A DNA stretch of 64,000 nucleotides from contig JAODUP010000424.1 of the NCBI GenBank assembly GCA_025642065.1, positions 162,001 through 226,000 on the forward strand. Direction: 5' to 3'. Below, one piece after another: positions 37,490 to 48,200 of this stretch. The DNA is from Paralvinella palmiformis (taxonomy: Eukaryota; Annelida; Polychaeta; Terebellida; Alvinellidae). Below the pieces are notes generated by a model. That model worked only from the letters and a program-made list of their open reading frames with translations. It searched no databases and was not told the origin of the DNA. A program made the translations under genes and the position numbers. Position 1 is the first letter of the stretch; the number at the start of each line of letters is the position of its first letter.

Positions 37490-37585
37490 TATGGCATATG
37501 GCACGAACCTACGACCTTCGGCACAGAATGACAATAGCCATAGGTAAATAGACTCATGCTCTACCCATGAGGTCAAAGTGATTCC
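37490..37585 (-). repeat. tRNA-like SINE fragment
   Basis: On the minus strand, box A-like CATGGGTAGAGCATGAG and box B-like GGTCGTAGGTTCGTGCC are spaced as in a tRNA, with an A/T-rich end. A related unit may continue at about 37690-37790. Confidence 0.45.
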
Positions 37586-38482
37586 TTTGTTTATCTTTAC
37601 AGTCAATCTTAAACGGGCTACATGGCAACAGGCCTGCTCTCTAGAGAAATTAAATGATTCTGTGGAAAACATCTCGCAAACACGGGTATGAGTTCAATTC
37701 AAACCCATGACCAGGGAGTAAGTAGTACAATACGCTAATTAGTGCACTACTGGAGTACTCCCTCCCAAGACCAAAGTGACGCATGCTATCAACTTCATCA
37801 TGTTTGACCAAAGGACCGAAACCTACAACAACTGACTCCACATGTTTAAATACGTCCCCTGGTAGTCCATTTTATAGGTTTTATACAGATGTGCATCACA
37901 CAGGTAATATGACCTGGCTCATATCCCTGTTGCTGCAAACAAACTTGGCTTTAATGAAGCAGCTAAAACATCATCATCCTTTGTGTGCAGACATAATTGA
38001 TGAGAAGTGTTGATCATGCACTAGAGATCTGCACTCTTCCCAAAGCCATTCTTTTCAGATTGTAAGAACTTATAAAGCATGAACAGATGTAAAACAAACT
38101 ATACGCCTGATATCAGGGGGACGTTCTAGTGATTTGAAATGTTCACATTCCCTAAACCAAAGATATACATACTGACAATGTATAGCATAGATAACCATTA
38201 CATTAATGGTTACCCGGGGCAAGTCAAAATTCGGTTTGTGCAAGTGAAAATAACCCCTCAATTGCCTGGGCTGGATAAGTGGCAGATTTCCTATCATTTA
38301 GCAACAAAATTAACACTAATCCCGAAGCCCACAGTAACTAACAAGCATGATCTTTGTTGACTTTTCAACTTGGCAGCCTGTCAGCTTCTGCATCACCATA
38401 AGCCCATCAGTGACTTAGACCAGATTAACTATCAGTACATTTAGGAACATGAGCACTGCTACCTAACTACCTTGCTTGTAGT

Positions 38483-38524
38483 TCGGGGAGTATTCCCAGG
38501 CTGTCGCTTGTTTGGCACAGCCTG
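38483..38524 (-). repeat. SINE family A tail fragment
   Basis: GTTCGGGGAGTATTCCCAGG then CTGTCGCTTGTTTGGCACAG, the inverted tail of family A with its hairpin partly eroded. Confidence 0.6.
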
Positions 38525-40130
38525 TACCTAACTACTATACTAGTGTTATATTTAACAGCCAATCATGGAGTGAAATTAGGCAACATTGTGGCGCTGTTGT
38601 CTTGGAGCCATAGCTTTAAAAAAGAACCACATGCCACTGAACTACTCACTCTGCGTAGTGGTTCAGTGACAGTAAGATGGTGCTACTAGGCTTGGGACAG
38701 TTTGGCTTTAGAGCCACCAAGAATAGAGTGCAAGCTACTGCCATCAAGCGAAACTGCAAACAAACAGAGCAAAATAAGAAAGATTATGAAAGCTCTAAGC
38801 AAGTTAGATCATTTATTCTATCTTGGGAAATAGCTCTATCATCAAATTGTTCCCACTGATCTTCTAGCCAAAGCCTAAAGACAATACACGATGTAAATCA
38901 TCCGTAAACTGGAAGGTGGAATAACTCCATTAAGTCATATTCCATCCTGCTTTGAATAAAATCGGATAAAATCCAGCTATAACAAACAAATGTGATTAAA
39001 TGAAATTATCTTGATACACAGCTCTGAAAAAAAGTACTCAAAAACAGCGTCATGTATGCTAGGGATCATTCAATCGGAGGTTATAGTATTATGACGAGGT
39101 ATAATCTCATTTTAAATATTTACTTGCTCTGAAAATGGCCTATCTGATAAAGTTTTAAATGATTTCCACTGATTAAAGAAAACAAATTAGGGAATCTAAA
39201 ATAATTGATACACATGCATGCATATATATATATATATATATATATTAGGTGATTATTCCTACCAATTGCCAGTGGTACAGTAAATCTTCCTTGTTTCAGT
39301 AACTGTGAAAGGATGTTATTACAAGCTCATAAATGCAGCCACAACTAGCAGTTTAATTTATCACTGGCACATTCCAGCTAATTGTTCCACATATTTGTGG
39401 CAGTAGATCTATAACTAACTTCACTTCATTCAACCAGAAAGCCTGATTTTTTAAATGTTTATTTTGTACATTAGTGTAAATTCATATGATAACGTTAAAA
39501 TACCAGGATAGCACAAGTGAAAACAATTAATTCCATTGTGGTCCCAGTTCCCAATCGTACTAGTATTAAGTGTATCTAATGACCGAAAGGTTGCGAGTCG
39601 TTCCGTTGCTGCTACCAGTTTGTAGCCAAAAAGGGTTGTTTCGTCGCCCATGAGAAGTCGTTTCATCACCAACCAAAAGTCATAGCAGCAATAATAAATA
39701 GATACAACAGAATAAAATGGTTTAAATAAAGGAAACACAAATAAATAATGCATAGACTAGTCGTATAAGAAAAACTAAATTATTTAAAAGAAAAAACACA
39801 TAGAAAAATTAACAACATATACTCAAAAATATTCATTCATTCATTCATACGTGCACATCGTTTTAACAACTTCTTAGATGAAATATCCCCTGCTCTCAAT
39901 TCAGACCATGATTTCATAATAATTTCCTGTGATTTATTTAAAAGAAAAGACACAAGGAAAAATTAACACCATACACTCAAAAATATTCATTCTTCTTCTT
40001 CCTATTAAGTACAGAATCCAAACTTGGATATTGCATACTGGTGTACTAGTGAGAGTGGTGGGGGTGTGCCTGTACAAATTTAACTCATGCAGGGTGTGTG
40101 GCTATATACAACTACACCTACAAGGTGCTG
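38525..40130. other. Intergenic, with a 55-bp direct repeat and a TA run
   Basis: A TA run lies near 39220-39245. The segment 39781-39840 is repeated with few changes at 39935-39992 (TATTTAAAAGAAAA ... ACTCAAAAATATTCATTC), just before the LINE 3' end. No gene seen. Confidence 0.6.
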
Positions 40131-40139
40131 TTATCTGAC

Positions 40140-41079
40140 TCATCTTAGGAGACAGCCATGGACTCTGGTCTTAAATGACTCCAGTGACTGAGCTGCCGCA
40201 ACATCTCGAGGGAGGCTGTTCCAGAGTTGGGCTGTATCTGGGAAGGAGTACTGCATTGGTGTTGTTCTGCAGTACTGGATGAAGAACTTTACAGTGGTGG
40301 CTGATACAACAGGGGTCAGATAGGACCACACTGGGATGCACACCAAGCCATGGACCGCTCAGTACATCATCGTCGCCTTGGCATAACACTCTGCTAGTGA
40401 CTCCCATCCAAGTTGTGTCATCATCTGTGTGATGCTACTGGTTCTCTGGAAGTCTTGGTAGACAAATCTAGCAGAGCGGCATTGAGCCTTCTCAAGGCAG
40501 TCAATGTCTTTCTGGGTGCGAGGGTCCCAAATAGTGCTGACGTACTCCATGATGGGTCTAACAAGTTTGGAGTAGCACTGGGCCCTAGTGTCTCTTGAGC
40601 ATCCTCGCATGTTTCTTTGGAGAAATGCACTTGTGGCATCTGCTTTGCGGGCTGTGCTGTGGATGTGCTTCTGCCAGCTAAGCTTATTGTGCAGCTCCAT
40701 GCCTAGGTATTTGACGGTGTCTGTAGTTTTCAGGATATGATCATAGATAGTATAGTCCTCCTGAATGACATTGTGTTTGTTGGTGACTCACAATAGCTGA
40801 CACTTTTCTGGATGAAATTCCATTGCCATTTTTCTCCCAGGATTGTAGGGTGTTGAGGTCAACTTGCATAAGGGCTGAGTCAGCGGCACTCTCTATCTTT
40901 CGATAGAGAATACAATCATCCGCAAACAGCCTAATGCTTGAAGTGACACCTTGGGGGAGGTCATTAATGAAAATTAAGAACAGCAGAGGTTGCAGTACTG
41001 TTCCTGGGGGTACTCCCGACATGACCTCTGTGGTGTTCGAGCATTCACTGTTAGAAGGACATAGGCGACTATACAACAT
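40140..41079 (-). pseudogene. 5'-truncated LINE (CR1/Jockey-group) reverse transcriptase remnant
   Basis: Three consecutive minus-strand frames give the C-terminal half of a non-LTR reverse transcriptase. The first (41079-40741) has GVPPGTVLQPLLFLIFINDL and the catalytic-core FADD in RLFADDCILY. The second (40700-40359) has the thumb-like segment KLSWQKHIH ... VRPIMEYVSTIWDP. The third (40346-40140) ends with LWNSLPRDVAAAQSLESFK. Frameshifts separate them and the N-terminal endonuclease is absent, typical of a 5'-truncated dead copy. Confidence 0.85.
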
Positions 41080-43060
41080 TTTTTATTGACGACGAACTGG
41101 TAGTGGCGACGAAACGACCTGTTACCAACTGAAATGACATTTAGCTTTATTTTATGTGGCTATAAAGCCTATACTCGGTAATATAAATAGTCTTTTCAAA
41201 ATGGTCATAGAGCTTGTCATAACTAAGAAGAAAATATATAGTTTAATGGGGCTATATTTTATAATTATTGAGTAATCAGCTAAAATATGCCCCAAATATC
41301 ACCACTTATTTGACAGGTCACAAAAGTCTAATTCCAGAAATGTACCATTGCCAGAGGGGAAGGTTTACGAACATCATAAATCACCAAATAATTGTATCAC
41401 TGACCTGTTTTCATCATTTGTGTAATGTAATATTTATGTATAACACATAAAAACTAAAAAAGAAATAAATATGTATCAAGTTATCATATTTTTCAGAAAT
41501 AAGGCTGCAAAATTGGCCCAAACACCAATCAACAAGTTTATTTCAGGGCAGTCCAAAGTGAGAAATGGTGAAATTGTCAAATTAGTCATAGAACATCCAT
41601 TTTTGTTTTTTAATCTGCATGCATAAAAAAATTAAAATCGACATACAATGAAAAAGAAGTTGTGCTGTTATATATTTTATAAAGAAATTAACTCCAATAG
41701 AATAAGTTTTATGATTAGAATGTAGTTATATATACATATTATATGCATTTAAATCATATTACCGGGACATCATTTTTCAAGTGAGACGGACAAATCCAAT
41801 GGAAAAGACGACGTTACATTAATTGTTTTATGTACATCTAACAAATTGAAATGCAAATAATCACAAAAACAATGCAACTTTATCCCCAAAAATTGCCTTT
41901 CAGTGTTTTATCTTAGGCCGGCAAACTTGAAAAAAGCTACTTTTTTAAAACAAATGTTTAATTCTCTAGTACATCTTAAATATTCACAATGTGCACGAAA
42001 TATAGTCAAATATATCTATGTATATTATTATGCATATATCATACATAAAATAGGATGGATGAGCTAAATTAGGCCTAGATTTGATCGGATTGTATAACAA
42101 CCTAAACATGTTGAGCTGACGCTGCGAGAATTTACGAGATTTTATGCTCGAGGACCTCAAACATTATACCATTAAATAGAAAACATTCTCAGCTTTATCA
42201 CAGTGGTGGTTTCCCTTGTCTAGCTCAATTATATGTATTATTGCGGTTTAGATTTAAAAGTGGTCGCAAACTAGGTTAGTTTCGTATATACTTGACATAA
42301 ATATAAAACTAGACCTAGCAGTCAGTAGCGTTTCAATTGGCAGCTCTGAATTCCGGCAAGGGGAAAAGCAGCGTTGAAGTCCATATATCTAGTTTAATTG
42401 GGATCAAACGCTAAAGATAGGTCGGGGATTGTCGTACAGGCTAAATATAATAACAGTTAAGCTTAATTTCGTTTGCGCTTCGTTTCTGGTCCGTTTTTGA
42501 CGTAACGTCATTTAACAATTATATCCCCGATTTCAAAACAAATATTAAGACAACCACAAGCAAAACAAAAACGACTTTTATTTCACGCGTCATTTTCCTT
42601 ACGCACATTTAAAAGCACTTATATATTCAATAATATTCACGACGTAACGACGTCCCTAGCTACAGCCCTAACCTAGTCAGGCTAGTGCTAGGCGAGTTAA
42701 TACAAACCAGTCTGATATTGAATCTCGGTGAATTGTCGTACCTATTGTGTTTAAGCAAATAGCAATCCACTGAAATGTGCTGCAATAATATCTACTCAGG
42801 CTATTGCAATAATATCAAGCATTTTAGAGGATTTATTCTAGTAAATATTACATCAGTAGCTAAATTTAGCTACTTTGGAAATCCCCAAATACGGATCAGC
42901 ATTTTATTATGGAAACTTCCGTGTGTCATTTAAGATTTATTAAATACAAATTTTTCTGGTGAGCTAAAACAGTTTTGATCGAATCTCGTGCTTAGATCAT
43001 GACCAATTAACTTGATCATGACTATTTAACCTCTCTGATACACATACGGCTTTCCATCGG
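41080..43060. other. Intergenic AT-rich stretch, no supported gene
   Basis: No credible ORF. A relatively AT-poor block at about 42300-42680 contains TGACGTAACGTCA (42498-42510), a CREB/ATF-like near-palindrome. It could be a distal 5' exon or promoter of the minus-strand TPR gene, but no splice donor ties it to that gene. Confidence 0.5.
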
Positions 43061-43084
43061 TGCTTGGACAGCTCGGCCCAGTGT

Positions 43085-43437
43085 ATAATGGCTTTGCTTG
43101 TTCGGGCAGAATCCCAGACTGTCGCTTATTCTATGTTGGAGTGGTTGAGAAATTTCCTCCCCCACCACTCACAGGGGAGCAGTACGGAAAGATGGAGCCG
43201 AAATACCCTGAGGGTGGTCACTGCCAGAGTGTTTTACGTCCTCATGGGATTTTAACGTCCCCTTTATTTTAAATAATTCAGTGGAGACGACAGCGCCATT
43301 TAACGTGGTCAGCCACCCACGATATAGTGAGCCGAGAAATTAATCCCTGGAAAAGTTTCGACCTCTTACGGTGTTCGAACCTGCGACCGTTGGCACCAAG
43401 TGCCGGGTGCTTAACCGCTAGGCCACCGGATCTCACT
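43085..43437 (-). repeat. Full-length SINE family A copy
   Basis: Read on the minus strand it has the tRNA-like head (CCGGTGGCCTAGCGGTTAAG, box B GTTCGAACACC), the middle body (GTGGCTGACCACGTTAAATGG), a second segment (ACACTCTGGCAGTGACCACC, CACTCCAACATAGAATAAGC) and the tail. It is closely matched by 53690-54052. Confidence 0.8.
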
Positions 43438-43642
43438 CAGTGTATAATATAATAATGCATGTTTATATAGCGCCAGAACCAGGTAACCCTGTTCTGAGGC
43501 GCTGTACTGTGTACAGTATTATTATCCCTGACTCAGACCTGTTTCCACCAAAGGGAGCATACAACGCATGCTGCCATTATAGGACCCGCGACCGTTGGCA
43601 ACAAGTGCAGAGTGCTTAACCGCTAGGCCACCGGAGCTCACT
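43438..43642 (-). repeat. Second SINE, hybrid of family A head and family C body
   Basis: Minus-strand order: a tRNA-like head with CCGGTGGCCTAGCGGTTAAG and a box B-like CGGTCGCGGGTCC, then a body matching the reverse complement of 55420-55560 (ATGGCAGCATGCGTTGTATG, AGGTCTGAGTCAG, ATATAAACATGCATTATTAT). It is directly adjacent to the family A copy. Confidence 0.6.
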
Positions 43643-44890
43643 AGAAATGTAGTGGTAAAGTACAAATATTTATAGATGCCGTTAAACAGGTCCAGGGCCG
43701 ATTCGTACTTTTACTTGACGTCCTGTGAATTCACCCGACATTTCCAAATGTCTGGTGAAAATACAAGACAGATCTACCTATTGGACAACGAATGTGCAGG
43801 GGTATTATAAAGTTGTCAAGGCTACAATTATTAAATCTATTAACGTGATTGGTTGGTAGTGGGATAGTATGTCCAATGATAAAGCTTATTAATAAAACTA
43901 AATTAGGTCGTAACATGCCTGCAGGAGATCGATGAGAGCTGATCGAAAAGAACACTTTTGATTTTCTTTTGCAATTTTCTTTCTAAATTAACCTTATAAA
44001 TAGACGCATCTGACACAATGTTAATTTTCTTTGGCTAACCCTCGAACATTTCTCACCAAACACATGTAATTGTCTTACCGTAATGCATTATTCGTACGCG
44101 ATCCATGTAATTTGGGGTGAAATTAATTAAACTGAATACACTATATGTGTATATTATCCATTATTGTCAGTTATACATGAAAATTTGATCGAATTATAAC
44201 TTCGTAAATGCTAGAAATTTATTTAGGGACCGTTTCAAAATATTTCTACAGACGTTACTTTTACAGGATGCCCTGTCCTTTTACCAGACAAATTTTTTAC
44301 TGAGAAATAATTGGTATTTGTTAATTCCCTAGGTATCTGGGTATTAACCATTACTCTCCAGCTTGTTCAGTGTGATTGTAAATGACTAATGAGTTTAACT
44401 AAATAAGTTTTTGGTGTACAAAAAACTATGAATCTGCATGATCTAGGCATTGAATGTTAGTTATCTAGATGAATTTCTTAATTTAAAGTTTATTGGCAGT
44501 GTTATATACATACACATGCATGATGCATGCATGCAAACACACAGGCAGATTTACTCCCTACAACTATATTGCTCCTTACAAGTAAACTTGACATAGTTCT
44601 CGAAGTCTTTTTTTGAATGCCAATTTAAGATTTTAACATGAGGTAGTGAGTATAATCCCTCCTCCCTGGACACACACATTTATAGAGATGCAAGGTGTTT
44701 GTTTGCGGTCAAAAAATACATTTTGTATTAATTTGTGATGTAGATTGGTGTAGTTTAAATAGTCATGTGGGGATTAGAAATGTGTAACTTGAAGAGGGTC
44801 ATTACAAGGGCTAGATCTATATTTTTTTATAACCGATGGACATGTTTTTAGCTGCACTTGATCATGTAATTTAACTGATTATATTTTATT
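43643..44890. other. Intergenic, no supported gene
   Basis: A short block at 43684-43740 (CAGGTCCAGGGCCGATTCGTAC) matches in inverted orientation 47551-47600. The rest shows nothing recognisable. Confidence 0.55.
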
Positions 44891-44900
44891 TCAGGTGTAA

Positions 44901-46643
44901 TTGCATAAGAGACTATACAATATGACATTCAAAACAAAATGTGCTTCCGAGTTCCTTCACAAGGAATGGAACATACCAGCTACATATACTTTGACAAAGG
45001 TTCCAATAAATGTAAACACATGCGACAAACTTTTACAACTGTGTAACAAAACTATGCGATGTAATTATACCAAGGGTAATCCATCTTTCTGTGAACGATG
45101 CATTGCAAAAGTAACTGCTCTGAATCCAGAGTTACAATATGACAAAACCCATCACTGACCATGCATTCCATGCAGAGCCACCATGAAAGAAAAGGTTTAG
45201 TTCTGCATTTAATGTTGGAACACAAACGGAACATTGTAAATGTGATAATTGACCTGGGTGATTTCACAACATTAGATCAGTTACACGAGGAACACCTAGA
45301 GAAACTTTCGTTTCATTTAGGAAAGCTACTTTCTAAAAACTTAAGAAATGAATCTTTGAATTTGTCTTATTCCAAAAGTCTTGAAATGTTAAATGATATT
45401 GAACCAAGAAAATTCTTAAATAATAGAACCTCAGCACTTGTGTACTTTCTCTCTCATGAAGAATATCCCCCAAAGCAAGGTGAATTGCACCAAACTGTAA
45501 ACAGAACACCAAGAAGTCAAAACTGGAATCAATGGGCACAGCAAAAGGTATATATGAAGAACCTGTCAGTCAACGTAAAACTATGGATGACAACCAGTGT
45601 TTTCAAAGGCATTTCGTATTGAATTCAAAAACACCAAAACAGGATCCATTGCAATGATGTGCAACCCCAGGGAAGAGCAGTCTACTGATGAGCCACCAAT
45701 CATACCAGTAATGTTCCATGTGTGTGAACCTATATTTGTCAATCCATGCTCGTATGACTCCTGCTATCAGGTACTGCGTGAAATTGGTAAAATAAAACAG
45801 GCAATAAAAAGTATGGTCATGGAAACAGAGAATGGGTCACCTCATGTTGTGATGGGTCACCTTTATGTTTTGTGCTTGTGCATTATCTTGCCAACATATA
45901 TCTGCAACCAATGTGGTATATCTAAATACAGCCTAGCTGATATTAAAAAACAAATTGCCTTACATACAGATGATGAAATCCCAACGTATGAATTGGAATT
46001 TGACTGGGTGTTGCTAACCCCTGGCCCGGGGCATATTGAAATGAACATCATTCGGAGTTTGGTAGAGTTCTCTTGGGAAATATTTTGGAACAGTATGGCA
46101 ATATGCCTCAACTTTAGATCTGAAAATGTCCAAAAGGGTCCCTGACCATCATAAGGGGTGGCAACTTCTTAGAATAGCACAAAATGCCTTGGCCAAGGAA
46201 CTTGTTTTACCATTTGTCAGAAGACAGCTATCAAATTATAATCCAGATCTAAGTGTTGTGAACTCATGCGGTTCATTAGCCGTGATGCAAAGAATCCAAG
46301 TTACTTATTAATAGCCGAACTTACATTTGAAATCATAGACATGTACATTGAATATGAAGCCACCCGAGCACTTAAAACAACAACTGTGCCATTCCACGAA
46401 CCGCCAGTATTTATTACAACATTAGAGAGGGAACAATTCATGAAAATGTCAAGTCGCACAATCACAGAAATCAAGGAGATAACAGACCAAATTGAATGTA
46501 TATCAGCTGTTAACGTACGAGCGGTATTCGCTGAAGCTTACGAACAAGAATTCATACACCAAAAAGGCGTACTGAAGCAAGAATATCTTGAGTTTCTCAT
46601 GGAATTAAATGACCATCTTGAAAATGAATCAATATATGTCTAA
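44901..46643 (+). pseudogene. Decayed unrecognised coding sequence, probable mobile-element remnant
   Basis: Five frames follow one another on the plus strand (44901-45158, 45161-45622, 45597-46145, 46126-46311, 46266-46643) with short overlaps, as expected of one long protein broken by frameshifts. There are no intron-like gaps between them. Segments include CNYTKGNPSFCERCIAKVTA (a CxxC-type pair), FDWVLLTPGPGHIEMNIIRS and DAKNPSYLLIAELTFEIIDM. The phrase around GPGHIEMN reminds me of uncharacterised repetitive proteins in cnidarian and mollusc genomes, but I cannot name a family. No terminal inverted repeats were found. Coding-like composition and absence of introns favour a transposon relic over a host gene. 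It could also be a retrocopy. Confidence 0.55.
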
Positions 46644-46649
46644 AGTATG

Positions 46650-48195
46650 TCTCCATTACATGTATGTGATTGATCCATGAAGAACATAAATAAAACAAGT
46701 GATATGATTCAAAATTTATTATGGCAAAACAATACATTTTATCATATGAAATGTCAAATAAAAAATCCAATGAGGGGAAAAACGAAATATGCTATCAAAA
46801 TTCCTTAATGATTATTATTATGAAAAATTACATAATTCAATTTTATTGGGTTAAACAAAAATCTTAATCATTAGTACAGATGTGCTTCTTACCAAACACA
46901 TCACTCACTACCAATGAAATATGTTTATCTTCTACTGATCTAATTTCTCGAAACATCTTTGTGTCAATTATCTGCATACATCATTTAACATGAAATTCCC
47001 CTAATGTAACCTAGGAGACCATATATTATCACTCAGTGATATCGTTTATGTAAAAGACAAATAAAACTAGTATTAGAAGTTTAGAACACTGCCTTGGCTA
47101 GTGCTAAGGACAAAATTGCCATTTCCCAGGATAAATATACAAGATTTAAAGGTAATAAATCAACAAATCAAACATCGGTTTCGAATTATTTTGGTATATT
47201 GCTATCCGTTTCTCTTGTAAATACGCTGCTAAAAAGTTAGGTAGAACTTTTTCCGGTTCTGTTTTAGTTAGTATCTGCAATAAAATCTTGTAATAATCTC
47301 TATTAGTATAAACAGCTTAACTAAAATTGTATATTTATTATACGACCCCTTAAAAGTTAAAGAATGTGAAGCACGTGCATGAAACAAAACAATCTGGTTT
47401 GATAATAATAAGACATCATTTCATACAAAATACCCCTTCAAAACTACGATGATCGGTAAATGGTTAGTAGAATAAAAAATTATGAAGTTAACACATTGCC
47501 TATCAGGTCCAGTTTTTGATTTTATCTGCTCATCCATGTGTACGTTCTTTTACTGGGTGTCGGGTGAATCCACAGTACGAATCGGCCTGGACCTGTTAAA
47601 TGGCGCCTCCGTGGTCTAGTTGGTACCACACTGGACCATAGATCACTACCACCTGAGTTCGAATCTCGGCGTAGCCATATCTGAAGGGTGTAATGTTTTA
47701 TTATTTGTGTATTTAAATTAACTTTCTGATACCTTATTTGACGTTTTACACACTTGATTTTGCCACCACGCTCGAACACAGAACTACCGGATATCAACTG
47801 CTTTATTACTATTTTCGACCACATACAGCAATGCCGTTACAACGAACGCTAACTACAGGGTACAATACATGGAGTGTTATGATGTTATCGAACTAATACA
47901 ATCATGTATAATAAATGACGTGTCACTACATTGCACCCCTCCCCTCTTTGGATATATTAGTTACTTCTCGACATTTGAGTTATCCAAACCTTAAAAAAAC
48001 GATTTTAATCAAGAAATTTAGCAAATTTACGGAAATGTGTACCTAGCATTTGATGAATGTTGAACCGGTTTAGATTATCATAGATCAATCTTGGAAACAT
48101 TAAACTAATACAAAATGATAGACACCCAATGGTATTACTGAAAACCAAACTTAAAAGTCATAGTTCATGACAACATTTCGTGGCTCGAGCTTATT
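46650..48195. other. Intergenic, AT-rich
   Basis: Apart from one SINE head (47604-47700), no feature is recognisable. The minus-strand frame at 47522-47824 only reads through the SINE. Confidence 0.6.
47604..47700 (+). repeat. SINE family B head
   Basis: Box A-like TGGTCTAGTTGGTACCACAC and box B GAGTTCGAATCTCGG, continuing into GAAGGGTGTAATG where it leaves the family B tail. A five-base-pair T-arm is present but the acceptor stem does not pair, so it is not a working tRNA. Confidence 0.65.
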
Positions 48196-48200
48196 AGAGT

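Noticed and set aside
47604..47680. tRNA gene with intact T-arm
   Set aside because: T-arm pairs but the acceptor stem does not, and related copies carry a common SINE tail.
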